Below are positions 52,331 to 64,000 of a stretch of DNA of 64,000 nucleotides, piece by piece (within the stretch, counting starts at the first letter, position 1; the number at the start of each line of letters is the position of its first letter). Origin of the DNA: Bettongia penicillata ogilbyi (lineage: Eukaryota > Chordata > Mammalia > Diprotodontia > Potoroidae). The position numbers and the translations under genes are program-made. The notes beneath the pieces were generated by a model. That model searched no databases and was not told where the DNA came from. It worked only from the letters and a program-made list of their open reading frames with translations. Location of the stretch: the NCBI GenBank assembly GCA_023548195.1, contig JAJHZJ010000269.1, forward strand, positions 558,001-622,000. The letters are read 5' to 3'.

Positions 52331-55300
52331 ACAATTTCTTCATTTTTATTCACTGTTGGAATCCTCATTGCCAACTTATTTTTAGTGTGTGAATATATGT
52401 CTATTTGAAATTCTTATAAAACAAATCTTAGCTTTTTGAATATGTTTCTTGGGCTTCTCTTAACACAAACTTTTTCTTCATTGTAAAAGGAATCCTTTTC
52501 TGTTTCCTTTCCTCTCCTGTCTTGATTTCTGATTTGGGACTTGTTGCCAGTACAAGTTTCTGCTTACTCTGACTCTCTTGAATTGAGTGGCAACAACATG
52601 GTCAGGACCCTGTAGCATCCCAAACACTGCTTTTGCTGACTGGCACAATTCCAGATTGTGTTTGCCTGCTTCCTAACTTCTTTCATAGATTTACCCTTAA
52701 ATGAGAAGTGTGGCCAGTATTTGTCACTAGGTCCCTCTTTCTACATCTATTTGTATTGTTTCCCTCCACCTGCTCCTCTTCATGTGTCACTGGCAGACTC
52801 AAAAGAGAAATCGATGATTAGATTGGCTTCAATTCTCTTGGATGATCCTGAGACATAGGATTTGGGGTACCTGAATCTCCTGTGGGTCTTTGTGCAATTG
52901 CCTGTTGAACAATGATATTGTCTCCTAGTATAGCCAAGAGACTGGCATGGATATCTCTCTTGCTTTAATCCCTTTTTACCTGAAACCAGGTTGGCTTCAG
53001 CAGCCACTGAAGGAACTCAAGCCATTATTCCTTTTCTGACTTCATTTCTCTAACTATTGTTAGCCATTTCATTACTAGACCATGCTGTATCCTCATATTC
53101 CTTGGCTCTTGCCCACTTTTTTTCCCATTTATCCCTTAGCACACCTTATCCTTCAATTATTTCTTTCCACCACTCAGCTTCTCTGCTTCTACTGTTAAAC
53201 AGAACTTGAAGAATTCACACAATCATCAAAATTTGGTAGATAATAAAATATCATTATCCAATTTCAATTGGGTCCTCAATGTAGTGAGGCAATGCTTTTA
53301 GTCTTCCCTAAGTAGTTCTATATTTCATTCTCCACAGGAAAACCTTTCATAAGGCACTATCAACACCTCAAGTCATCATTCTATGATTTTCTTTACTTTC
53401 TCAGACTAATTTGTAGAGAAAGTTTTTTAATTCTTCCTCTCCTCCCATTATTGAAGAATGACAATTGGCCTCATATATGTATGCTAGTTCTCCATAAATC
53501 TTTATATCAGTTCTTTTGATGGAATATTTGTGTAAATTTTATGTAATCATAAATTTCTTATTCTATCTTTTTGATAATTTCTACTACAGAATTTCTCAAT
53601 CTTTTTTTTATTATCTCCTCCATCTTTTATTTGGTCAACTATTCTTCTCTTACCTATCCATTTTCCTTCATTTAACTGAATGCCATGATCATTTCTATTT
53701 ATTTAGGCATTTTATTCATTTGAAAGTTATTGTGGTAAATTATTTATTAAGCCAATTTAATTTAATTTTGATCAAATTATTTTTCAGCTTTTTCATCACT
53801 TCTTTTTGGATGTATAATTCTTGACCAAGTAATTTAGACATGTAGGTTTACTATTTTTTTTTTTAATAAAAAGCAATTTTTTTTTCTGAAAACATTTTTA
53901 GTCTCTTCTACTAGCTGCCATTTCTTCAACAATATCACACTATTTTAGACATAAAGCTTTATCACATAGTTTTACGTCTGGAAATACTATTTCTCTTTCC
54001 TAATTCTTTTCATGATAGCCTTTGAAGTACTTGACTTTTTAACTCCTCCAAATCAGTTGTGCTATCATTTTGTGTAATTCTGTTTAAGTAACCATGTGGC
54101 AGTTTGTTATCCATGATATCTGCAAATTAATTTATGTAATACTGTCATTTTCACTATTTTGAAACTTGCCACATATGAGCAATAAATATTCTTCGAATTA
54201 CTTGTTTTCTTTTTATTTTCTTAATTAATACTTGATGATTTCATACATTTGCGGCTCTAGCACATTTTAGAAGATTGAGACCCAAATAATTTCTTCAGTT
54301 TGTAGTTACATCGAATGGCATTTTTCTTCAGAATAATTCCTCTTCTTTTTTTTCTCAAGAAAAGTTGAGCTCTGGAGTACCAAATTTGAACATCCATTCC
54401 CTACTCCAATTTCTATGTTACTGTATTTCAAAAGTTCATATCATCCTCTAATTCTTCCTGAAAATATGATTGATATGAACAGAGTATAGCAGGATTATCA
54501 TGCCCATAAATTTAAACATTCTATTTTTTTAATGAAACCTACAATCACATTTTATTTTGGGAACTATCATTTGATACTATTCATTTATACTCAACTTACA
54601 AGTCAAAAATCATCAGATTTTTCTCTTTAGAGTGAATTTATGTCTAGCCACTCTTTCCTCATCTTGTAATTCTGCAATTTTTTTTGAATGTACATGTTAA
54701 AATTTATATATGACTCTCTGAAATTACAACCTTTCAAATGTACCTCCTTGATCAAGCCTGTTATTTTATTTTTAATTTCTTAAGTTCAATTTAGTCTGTT
54801 GAGTATGGAACTGAGCACTTTAATCATTTATAAAGGAAATTTACAAAACTGCTTTTTTTAAAGCCCAGCACTTTACTTCACCCATAAGAAAGACCACAAC
54901 CTATCTCTTACATTTCTGTATTTCAATGCGAAATAACTCTTCAAAAGAATGGATAAGTGAAGAAATTATTTAGTTTTCGAATTAAATGCAACCATCCCTG
55001 AAGTAATTAGTGGTTTTCAAAATGGGTGTTCTCATTAGGCCTTCCCTTAACATTCTATCAAAGTGTCCTTTTAAGTATAAAGAAGTTAATACAATAGAAG
55101 CTTGCAGCATCCTGGAAATGTTATACCTCCTTTGGGAATGTTAAACAATTACAACTACAAAATCCATCAAAACTGCTTCCTACAGATTCTCATAGTTCAA
55201 AGGATAGAGGATCAAGGCTGCATATGGGGACCTTTCCACACCAAATGCAAGAATGAAGAAATAAGAAAATAAACAATCCTCACAGCTAATAAAATATCCT

Positions 55301-56844
55301 GGCACATATAACTCTATCTCCACACAATATTTATAACCGTAATGATTGCTCAGATGGTGTCACATTGGCAATCACTGACAAAACCTGGGACACAGTGTTC
55401 ACTAGTTATGATCTTTTTGCTCTGTTGTCTTTGAGATACTATTCAACTCATTTTTGATTAATAAAGGCAGAAGACTGTCAACCTACATAGTACAACTTTG
55501 GGTCACAATTCTAGATTGATAACAAAGAAAGTCATGCAAGGCAATCATTCATTCATAAAATGACTGTAGCCTCTATAAAAGATAGATTTGTGTATTTCCT
55601 TTGGGGCAAAGTTTATACACACACACACACACACACACACGTCTTATAGACATTAATTTCAGTTTGCTTTTAGAAAGAGAATATACTGAAAAGATCTCAA
55701 AACAGGGAAAGAATATGCATATTGTAATAGATTTCAGAGTTTCACAGTATGCAAATTAATTAACAGCATGTTACATAATGATATTAGTACCATAAGCAAG
55801 TTTCTATACTGTAATATAATCCAGTATTTCAGTTGTACGAATAAATACATATGATATTTGGATTAAGTATAAATTTTAGCTTTTGTCTGTATTTATTTCT
55901 GATCATAACTATTTGTTTTATTTCAAACAACATTATAGGAAAAATGGTAATTTTAATTCTAGAATAGAAAAGAAGCTGCTTCTATTTGTCTTAAAAATGG
56001 AACTGTAGAACTTAATTAAGTTTTGAGGGTAAATTCAAGAGTTGAATAGTAATGACTTACAAATCATTTAAATCTTGTCTGTACCTCAGAATAACTGAAA
56101 TAGTATTTCCTGACTGTCTTCACTTGGAACAGTACTTTGTGATACAGTGCAGAAAAATAAGACAAATGCCACTTCTCTAAATCTATGTAATCCATCAGTG
56201 TTATCCATGTTTTCTTGATTTCCTTTATTGGTGTTGCCATTTTTCTCCCAAAACTAACAGAAAAGGGAAGCTTTTCACCAATTATAGTCAACATAGTGGC
56301 TCTACTTAGTTATTTCTACCAATTAACTTCAAATTGGCATTACAAGGACTAACACATTAATCAAGAGAAATCACAGTTTTTATGGACAGATAGTTTTGAT
56401 TCCAAAAGTAAAGTATTTTCCTGAAATTTTTAGTAGTAGCATTGTGATATTGACTGTTACATGTTAAATAGTTTTATTTGTTTGTATTTTCCTGTTCACA
56501 TATACCATGATTTAAACTAGTAACAATGCTGTGTAAACTTCATCTTCTCTCAATATCCTCATTAGTAGCTAGGGAAAAGATTTGTTTGACAACAGATTAA
56601 GAAACAGAAAGTGAGTCTCAAACATTCTAGTCCATTTAAAACTCTAGCTAAGTCTCAAGGGGAAAAAAGAAAGCAAAGAAAGTATATCTGATCAAATACC
56701 TTTCACTTGATATCAAAATACTGTGCAAAGTAGTGGTTTTCTCTAAGTAATTTTTGCAAGCGATAATTATTAACAAAGAAATGGTGTTCTTTAACATTCA
56801 TTATGATTAAACCACAGTGAAAATGGTTGTTTTTACCTTTTAAA
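52331..56844. other. No gene or clear repeat seen
   Basis: AT-rich. A minus-strand frame at 52780-53007 (75 codons) has balanced composition and three cysteines (PCQSLGYTRRQYHCSTGNC) but no motif that I can assign; it is more evenly composed than its neighbours. A CA microsatellite lies at 55617-55640. The frame at 53516-53824 is AT-driven. Confidence 0.45.
55617..55640. repeat. (CA)n microsatellite
   Basis: About 12 CA units. Confidence 0.9.
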
Positions 56845-57125
56845 ATCATTATTTATATTGTCTTCTTTTACATTTTCTGTTCCAAATTTTCTCCCTTCCT
56901 CACCCATTGAAAAGGTAAGCAATATGATATTGATTATACATATGAAGTCATGTAAAACATAGCTTGATAGCAGCGTTGTTGCAAATAAAAAAGAAAAATT
57001 AAGGAAGTGAAAGAATTATTCCTCAATAAGCACTGAGTTCTTTAATTCTCTCTCTCAGATGGATAGTATTTTCATCTGGAATTGTCTTGGATCACTGACT
57101 TGATTAGGATAACTAAATCAAAAAG
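56845..57125 (-). mobile_element. Older L1 3'UTR fragment
   Basis: TTCCAAATTTTCTCCCTTCC, CCATTGAAAAGGTAAGCAAT, ATACATATGAAGTCATGTAA, AGATGGATAGTATTTTCATC and TGGAATTGTCTTGGATCACT match the 3'UTR of the minus-strand L1 at 9385-9680 in the same order. Confidence 0.7.
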
Positions 57126-57179
57126 AAAATTTTAAAGTAAGGAAAAAGTATACAAATTATTTATGTATTAGAAAAAATA

Positions 57180-57335
57180 CAAGATCATATATTTATGACT
57201 GGAATGGACCATGAAAGGTCAGATTCCTCCCTCCCATCCCCACCCTCCCACCACTTTGCAGCTGAGGAAATACACCCAGAAATTATAAGGGGTTTGCCTA
57301 GGATACATATTTGGTGAGCAAGCCTTGATTGGAAT
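57180..57335 (-). repeat. SINE fragment (MIR-like)
   Basis: GACTGGAATGGACCATGAAA, CCACTTTGCAGCTGAGGAAA and GGGGTTTGCCTAGGATACAT resemble the reverse complement of a CORE-SINE. Confidence 0.5.
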
Positions 57336-58154
57336 CAATGTTCTTGAACTGCAAATTAGTAATGATATATATTCTTATTACCTATGCTTTTGATTTATTT
57401 TTATTTAACTGCTCCACAAGGAGAATAGCATGCATTTCCAAGGGGTTGAATTCCTCTTTGAATGACTTACTGTCCACCTATAATAAATTTGTTCATCGAT
57501 ATGAGAAAAAATTGATGTTTGTCAGTAAAAGCCTCCCAAAATGCTGGTATAAGGAAAGTTCCTTTAGACTAATATGAGTCTCTCTCCAACCCTAATTCAT
57601 ACTTAAAGTTGACATGCTTATCAAGAAAATATTGTGGCATCAAATATCCTTTTATAAGAATCTGATTTTGTTTGCTTTTTTTTTATTTTGATATCATAAA
57701 TATTGGCTAAAACACCATTACATAGCCCAGAAATTCCAGGCAGCCCCAGTTCAGGGATAATTCACTCACCTTTGTATCATTAACTGCTGTGGAAAGTCTA
57801 AGTCTTTGGCTGCCTTTAGAAGACTATATGAGTGTTTTATGATGTTTCCTGGTTATACTGTATTTTTACAACTGTTGCAAATAGACACAAATGTCATAAA
57901 TTACTGGAAAAAAAAATCATCCTAGATCCCTTGGTGTTTAATAAGGAACAGTAATAGAAAAGGGAAGTTTGCAAGTGCCACTAAAATCTGCCTGATGAAT
58001 TCCACATGCAGAAGTTCAGATCTCTGAGTCTGATTTGTTAAACTTTTAATGCACCCTTTATTTCCGCTCCCCCACCCCCATTACACTTTTAAAGAGTACC
58101 TTTAGTTTTGGATAAATGTACTCTTGGCTGAGTGGCACCGTTATTTGTGAAACT
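57336..58154. other. No feature seen
   Basis: The frame at 57329-57577 shows no recognisable motif. Confidence 0.45.
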
Positions 58155-58155
58155 T

Positions 58156-58237
58156 AATGATCCAAATTAGTTGTTTCTTTCCAGATTCAACAAACAGCTA
58201 CTTATCTCCCCCAGAACAATCATTATCATAATAGATA
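58156..58237. repeat. Block P of a rearranged local duplication (partner 60580-60655)
   Basis: AATGATCCAAATTAGTTGTT, CAACAAACAGCTACTTATCT and CCCCCAGAACAATCATTATC recur with few changes at 60580-60655. Confidence 0.85.
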
Positions 58238-58809
58238 GGAGGAGGGGAGCAGGAATACTTCCAAACTAAACTTCAATTCAGTTACATCATCTTGTATTCA
58301 GCAAAATTTGATTATAGAAGATTCAACCATGCAGTCTCAAACTCAATCAAAGAAAGACTGGATGCTATTTAGGGATGCCCCTCCTTCCTTATCTCTACCT
58401 GGTGAAATTCTATCCTTGCTTACAGACCTAGTTTCCACAGCCTTTCTCCTCTAAAGTTTTACTTACTCCCTTGTTATGAATAATTGTTCATCTCCTATAT
58501 TTTTCAAAAACACCTTGTTTTTGGATCTCCTGCTTATATGGAAATAAATTTGGTACCAAAATATTCTATTTTGTGCAAATTTCCCCTCTCATCTACCAGT
58601 CAATAAATGTCTTTAAGGTAGAAGTGTTTTCTCATTCATGCTGTTCTGCTCAAGCCTACAGTCTGATACCTTACATGCAATAGATTCTCAATGTGTGTTG
58701 AATTTAATTGAGTTGGGGAATTTTTTTTTGACTGGTTCTTATGGTACAAAAATACTTTCAAATATCTAAAATAATTACAGAAAATTGCAAAGAGTTATGC
58801 TGTAATCAC

Positions 58810-59485
58810 TTTTTTTTTAATTTTATTTATTTATTTAACTTTTTACATTCATTTTCACCAATTTTTGGGTTCCAAATTTTCTCCCCTTTTATACCCTCCC
58901 CCCACCCCAATACCCCAAGCAATCTAATTTTCCCTATCTCCAATCTGCCCTCTCTTCTGTCATCCCTCCCTTCTCTTGTCTCCATCTTCTCTTTTCTCCT
59001 GTAGGGCCAGATGACTTTCTATTCCTCATTAACTGTATGTCTTCTTTCCTAGTTGCAACAACAATGCTAAACAGTTGTTCCTAAAACTTTGAGTTCCAAA
59101 TTCTCCCCATCCATCCCTCCCCACCCATTCCCTTTGGGACGGCAGGCAATTCAATATAGGCCATATCTGTGTAGTTTTGCAAATGACCTCCCTGATAGTC
59201 GTGTTGTGTAAGACTAACTGGATTACCATCCCTCCTAACCTGCCCCTCATTGTTTCTCTTCTGTCTTTTGATCCTGTCCCTCCCCAAGTGTTGACTTCAG
59301 ATTGCTCCCTCCTTCTTTTGCCCTCCCTTCCATCATCCCCCCCTTGCAATATCTCCTTCTCCCCCACTTTCCTATACTGTAAGATAGGTTTTCATACCAA
59401 AATGAGTGTGCATTTCACTCCTTCGTTTAGTCATATGTGATGAGGGTAAACTTCTTGTTTTTTTTTTTTTTTTTTTTTTTTTTTT
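58810..59485 (-). mobile_element. HAL1-f, 3'UTR-only fragment
   Basis: On the minus strand this has only the last 0.65 kb of a HAL1 3'UTR, ending in GGAACCCAAAAATTGGTGAA and an A-rich tail (58810-58835 in reverse). Landmarks on the plus strand: GGGCCAGATGACTTTCTATT, GAGTTCCAAATTCTCCCCAT, GTAAGACTAACTGGATTACC, GTGATGAGGGTAAACTTCTT. Its 5' cut lies in the internal A tract, which is 28 nt long here (59458-59485). Open frames inside are untranslated-region noise. Confidence 0.85.
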
Positions 59486-59552
59486 GAGGAGCTTACATTC
59501 TATGGTCATAGATTTCATTATCATTGTTATCATATCCTGGGAGATTAGAAGG

Positions 59553-59735
59553 ACTTATCATTTTATAGTTCCCAATTTTTTCCTGATTTTTCATCCTAAC
59601 TGTTAAACTGGCATCCCTACACTGATAATAAAGTGAAATCACTGTCAAAAATATACTCAGACTATATAAATACATACACACAGTTGCCTTAATCAAAAGG
59701 AGTTGTGTCTTGAAAGAGACCAATGATGCTAGTCT
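59553..59735. repeat. Block Q of a rearranged local duplication (partner 60660-60835)
   Basis: TTATAGTTCCCAATTTTTTC, TTTTTCATCCTAACTGTTAA, AAATCACTGTCAAAAATATA, ATACATACACACAGTTGCCT and TCTTGAAAGAGACCAATGAT recur at 60660-60835. Confidence 0.85.
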
Positions 59736-59894
59736 GTTTATGTGAAACTAAAGGGAACTGCAAGCATAGGTGGAACTAGTTCTGATCTTTGTGGTAGAGC
59801 AGAAAAATTCTAATTCCACATAGCAACCTTTCAGACATTTGAAAACAGAACTCAGATAAAGTGTCTTTCTGTAGACAGAATACCAGCTCTCTAG

Positions 59895-60050
59895 ATAAAA
59901 GATCTGATCTCTTCCTCTATCCTATTATTTACTACTTGTGTGATATTGAGCAAGACAGTATCTTTTGGTCTTTGTTGTATCTCTATAAAATGAGGCATAT
60001 GGACTAAATAATTTTTCAAATCTCTTTTAGTCCTAAATTCCGTTCCCAGC
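59895..60050 (+). repeat. SINE fragment (MIR-like)
   Basis: TTACTACTTGTGTGATATTG, TTGTATCTCTATAAAATGAG and AAATCTCTTTTAGTCCTAAA in CORE-SINE order. Confidence 0.6.
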
Positions 60051-60579
60051 CATATATCATAAATATTACCTTTTCTCTAGGTTAAAATTTCTCATTTCAT
60101 TCATCTAATCCCAAATTATATGGTTTCTATTACTTCTCAGCATCTTGGTCATTTTTTTCTCGCAGTGATCTGATTTTTTAACATTGTTTCCACAGTGAAC
60201 AAAATGCCATAGATGTGGTATGAGAGGATGGAGAATGATATCAAATATGTTTCCTTCTTTGTCTTGATGTTAATAAATATGAAATTATTACTAGAATTTG
60301 CTTATGTCATATGCCTACAGTTATCTTTTGTAATATATTAATATAGTCGTATTTATATACTAACAATTCTCTAATGATCAACTTTTATATTATATTTCTT
60401 GTTTTTCCAAGTTTGGTAGGTGTTGAATGCATACTGCATGACTCAACCACCCTAATAAGCCAAAGAAGAGTGTCTGAATGAGCTAGAAATCAAAGGAGGT
60501 AATTGAAAGAAATATAACTTTTCTAGACATTGCAAGTCATTTTTATTTGTTTAAAGAGAAAGACTGAGTTTTTCATACT

Positions 60580-60835
60580 AATGATCCAAATTAGTTGTTT
60601 TTTTTTTCCCGGATCCAACAAACAGCTACTTATCTCCCCCACAACAATCATTGTCATGATACCATCTTATAGTTCCCAATTTTTCCTAATTTTTCATCCT
60701 AACTGCTAAACTGTCATCACTATACTGATAGTAAAATGAAATCACTGTAAAAAATATACTCATAATATACAAATACATACACACAGTTGCTTTATTCAAA
60801 AAGTGGCAACTGAATTGTATCTTGAAAGAAACCAG
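60580..60835. repeat. Fused copy of blocks P and Q
   Basis: 60580-60655 equals block P (58156-58237) and 60660-60835 equals block Q (59553-59735), in the same order and orientation but joined directly. The 1.3 kb that separates P and Q upstream, including HAL1-f, is absent. Confidence 0.85.
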
Positions 60836-63800
60836 TGACTTCTTTCTGTAAACTTAAGTGATATAAGCAATAAAGATTTATAAGTCAATGTCCTAAGTAT
60901 AAGAAGTTAATTTTCTTTGCTCTCTAATGAGGTAATGCATTAGGCTCATAAAGGTCCCCATTCTCTCTTAATTGTGCCTATGTTCCATCTACACAAACAC
61001 ATTGAAGCTGATCTAGAATTAATTCTATTCATGTAAGGAAATGACCACTCTTAATGGAGACATGATTATTTTGCCAGAGATATTAAGATTTAATAATATC
61101 ACATGGAATCCATTGATTTATATACATTACTACAACTGATTATCACTTCCATGTATGAACCTTAGACAATTATAATTATTATTTGGTTGGAACAAAGTAT
61201 TGGCTAAAGTTTTGAGCATTGCAATTCAGCCTTGTGGCTCTCTACAGTATCTTTATGCATAATACACAGAAATATGTCCACATGTAATTATTTTTAATAT
61301 ATTATAAGACAATTTAATATGGCTATTAGACCCATCCATATCACAATCAAGTGTAATGCTTTCTTTGTGAAGTAAAACATACTCCATCCTCTATAAATCA
61401 AGTCACTCCTTCACATACCTATTCCTTTTTGAGTTTCCTTTGTCTAAATGTGTTTATTAGATAAGAAAATATTTGATTGTAGAAAAGAGAATTTAAAACA
61501 TGTAAATAATGTAGGCACACATCATTGAAATAAGACTATGTTTTAACTTGCTCATGGAAAATCAAAAAGAGGCCTAGAGATAAAATTCAACTTATATCCT
61601 CTTGCTTATTTCATAATTGTGTTTCACTTTATTGCTGCGTGTATTACCATTATCAAAGTACTGTATATTTGATGCTTTGCCTATGGCAATGCAGTGGCCT
61701 TGGCTAATAGAAGGCTGAACAGCATCAGGACTGCATTAGAGAAGGAATGTTTTATTTAAGACCTTGGTTGGTAACTCACTACCATATTTCCCTTTACAAT
61801 TTGCTCACTCTAATTGTTAAAACATTTCCTGCTATTCCAGAAATACAGAGACCACAAATGCCTGCAGATGAAGTGGCCTTGAATTTTCACCCAAGGAACG
61901 AACTTTCTTTGTGACTTAATTCTAGGAACACTTCAGAATGTACCTTATACACTTCTACTACTCTTTCCCCTCTTCTAGTCTCATGTAGTTTAGTACATGA
62001 ATTTGCATAGACCTAAAGTAAGTGCCTATGAAAGTTCATGGTTTGCATGTTTTCTAAACAAAAACCAGTGAGGTAGAAAATATATAAAGGCCTGAATATT
62101 CTGATTGACTAAGTGATCCCAAAACTTAATAGGAAGTGTCATATGTTTTACCTCAATTTTTAAATTACTTTCCTCCACTTGCATAAAAACAAACAAACAA
62201 ACAAAACAATCCATGAATAGTATCAAGGCCATTTCTTTCTCTAAACATAGTTCCAATGATTGATTTTTTTTTTATTAAAGAGAAATATGATTCACTTTTT
62301 CTTCTTATAGAAAAAATCAAGGGTATTAGATAAAATATTCTGCATTTTTAATGCTTTATCAGGAAAATACAAAACAAAACAACCTGGGTGCTGGGAATGG
62401 TCCAAGGGGGAAAAATGGATTTCAGAGTAATAAGGCATAGGTAAATAGCTAAATGTTTATAATCAGCTCAAGATATTTTAGATTTCTCAGATACTTAAGG
62501 GGAAGAACATAGTTAATAGTGATATCCATTACATACAGGGTGTGACTTCGAATGTAATTGTGATGTAGCAGTGTAGCAGACAGTGACAGCTGATTAGATT
62601 GAAGAATTACAAAATCAGTGTATTTAAAGAACAATGAATGTATAGGCTGAAGTGATCTAGTTTAAAGACAGAAGTTGGGATGGAAGTGGAGGATGGGGAG
62701 CTATTAAGCAGGCACTGAACTAATTAAGAAAGGATACAGAATTTTCTGGCTTTGTAATGAAATGGTCATCAGAATTTGAATGGAGTGATTAATTTGTAAA
62801 GAGGGAAACTAAAAAAAAGTGTGTGTGCACATGTGTGTGGATGTGTATATTCATTTATGTGTGTGTGAGGTGACTGTAGGTGATAGTGATAATAGAAGAA
62901 TCTTACAGTACAAAAAAGGATGAGAAGTGTTCAGATGATTCTTCCACCAGAAACAATGAGTCATGAGTTGTGAATGAAGGTCCATATAGTATAGGAAAAG
63001 ATGGCCATGGATATATTGACATCTAGATTTCAAGGAATTCCAGAGGAAGATCTTCAACATGTTACCTACTTTCTTTATAGAGGATTAAAAAATTACGGGC
63101 ACAAAGTATACAGGATAAGAATGTGAAAATGTTTTAGGATCTGTAGGACACTAAAAGAAATAATAATACATAGCAAATACAATGAAGAATTAAAGAAAAC
63201 AACTTTATAATTAATTAGCTTCCTTATTACTATTTGCATCAAGTTCTAAGTAATTATACATCTTCCTGGAAAAGATCAGTAAGACTTTGATAGTTTGACT
63301 TGACCCTGAATAAACAGAATGTGGGGAATACTTCTATTTGATAGATTTCATGTGTAGGCAGATAGGGAAAATAACAACAGCAACTCTACTTTGTGTTGAT
63401 CACTATTGAATACTGTAACAGCATGGGAAAGGAAATGAATTAGGCTCACTGTTGAGGAGGAGTAGGAAAGACATTTAAATTGCCTTTGGTTATATTGAAA
63501 ATGTCTGTTAATAATGTCATGAAATCTAAGGTCAATTTTCTATTAATCTTGTAATACCACAGTAATATACCGAATATCTACAAAAATTAAAAAGGATACC
63601 CACAAACGGCAATGAAGAGGTACATGGTAGATGTAAGCAGATAGGATCCCCTCCCCCCACACATACACACACCCTCCCACCAAAAACAACAGCAAACCTA
63701 AGAATAGATGACATTGAGGAATAGGAGGATAAGGCTGGCTGGTCTTCTTCCAAGGGAAAGAGATGGTTGGTGAACAGTCATTTGTTTTTCCTTTGTTGAG

Positions 63801-64000
63801 TTTTAGATTGTGCTTGTTAATCTCAAATATTCATAACATATGATAGAAGACTTGAAGTTGAAAAAAAGACATATTTGAGAGACTGGGATTGAACTCCTAA
63901 AGTAAGAAGGTGATCAACTGGTTAAAATGAATTGCACTGGAGGGAGAATTTCCATGGAGGGAGATAGGATTGTGAAGGGGAAGTTCCCTATGTAATGTTT
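60836..64000. other. No gene or clear interspersed repeat seen
   Basis: AT-rich DNA. Open frames at 62026-62256, 62449-62634, 62851-63060 and 63532-63753 have no recognised features. Small simple repeats: (AAAC)n near 62188-62204 and TG-rich at 62818-62868. Confidence 0.45.
62818..62868. repeat. TG-rich simple repeat
   Basis: GTGTGTG words broken by CACATG and TATATTC. Confidence 0.8.

Noticed and set aside
57329..57577. 82-codon frame without low complexity
   Set aside because: No motif, no conserved neighbour and length expected by chance in 64 kb.

Overview
The window looks like ordinary intergenic DNA from a mammal, most probably a marsupial. The base composition is AT-rich, there is no operon-like gene packing, and interspersed retroelements and microsatellites dominate. 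The call to a marsupial rests on remembered family features, not on a database search. ORF1-only LINEs with the HAL1 ('half-L1') layout, L1 3' ends, CORE/tRNA-type SINEs and SINEs with a BovB/RTE-like tail are all of types I associate with opossum and Australian marsupial genomes. I found no exon of a host protein-coding gene, no tRNA or rRNA gene and no CRISPR array. Every open frame longer than about 60 codons is retroelement-derived, a low-complexity translation or has no supporting feature.

Layout. 1-1112 holds L1 ORF2 and 3'UTR pieces. 1335-2305 is an old minus-strand HAL1/L1 ORF1 and 3'UTR fragment, and 4075-5275 is an L1 3' end. 6-15 kb carries SINEs, a CR1/L3-like piece, two minus-strand L1 fragments and AT-rich microsatellite DNA. 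15.3-16.1 kb is cryptic TACATA-type repeat. 16.3-20.0 kb holds long diverged repeats and an inverted pair around a 128-nt pure purine tract. 20.2-27.1 kb is the most structured part: a minus-strand L1 fragment is split by a nearly full-length HAL1, which is itself split by a nearly full-length HAL1 in antisense; both insertions have visible target-site duplications. 35.9-37.4 kb is a third HAL1 that lacks its 3' end. 42.5-43.5 kb has a head-to-tail pair of an unclassified repeat ending in a near-perfect 37-bp foldback. 46.9-52.3 kb is a second nested HAL1-in-HAL1 pair with the same antisense geometry. 58.1-60.8 kb contains a HAL1 3' fragment inside a locus whose flanks recur, fused together, 1.1-2.4 kb downstream. 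The remaining stretches hold no recognisable feature.

How the parts relate. HAL1 units encode only the L1 ORF1-type RNA-binding protein (N-terminal segment, coiled coil, RRM-like centre, C-terminal domain). They must have been moved in trans by L1 ORF2 protein, and the 3' ends of a HAL1 and of a neighbouring L1 are alike, which fits that. All ORF1 copies here carry frameshifts or stop codons, so no active element is apparent. No convincing new biological system was found; the notable content is structural: nested antisense retroelements, foldbacks and rearranged duplications.
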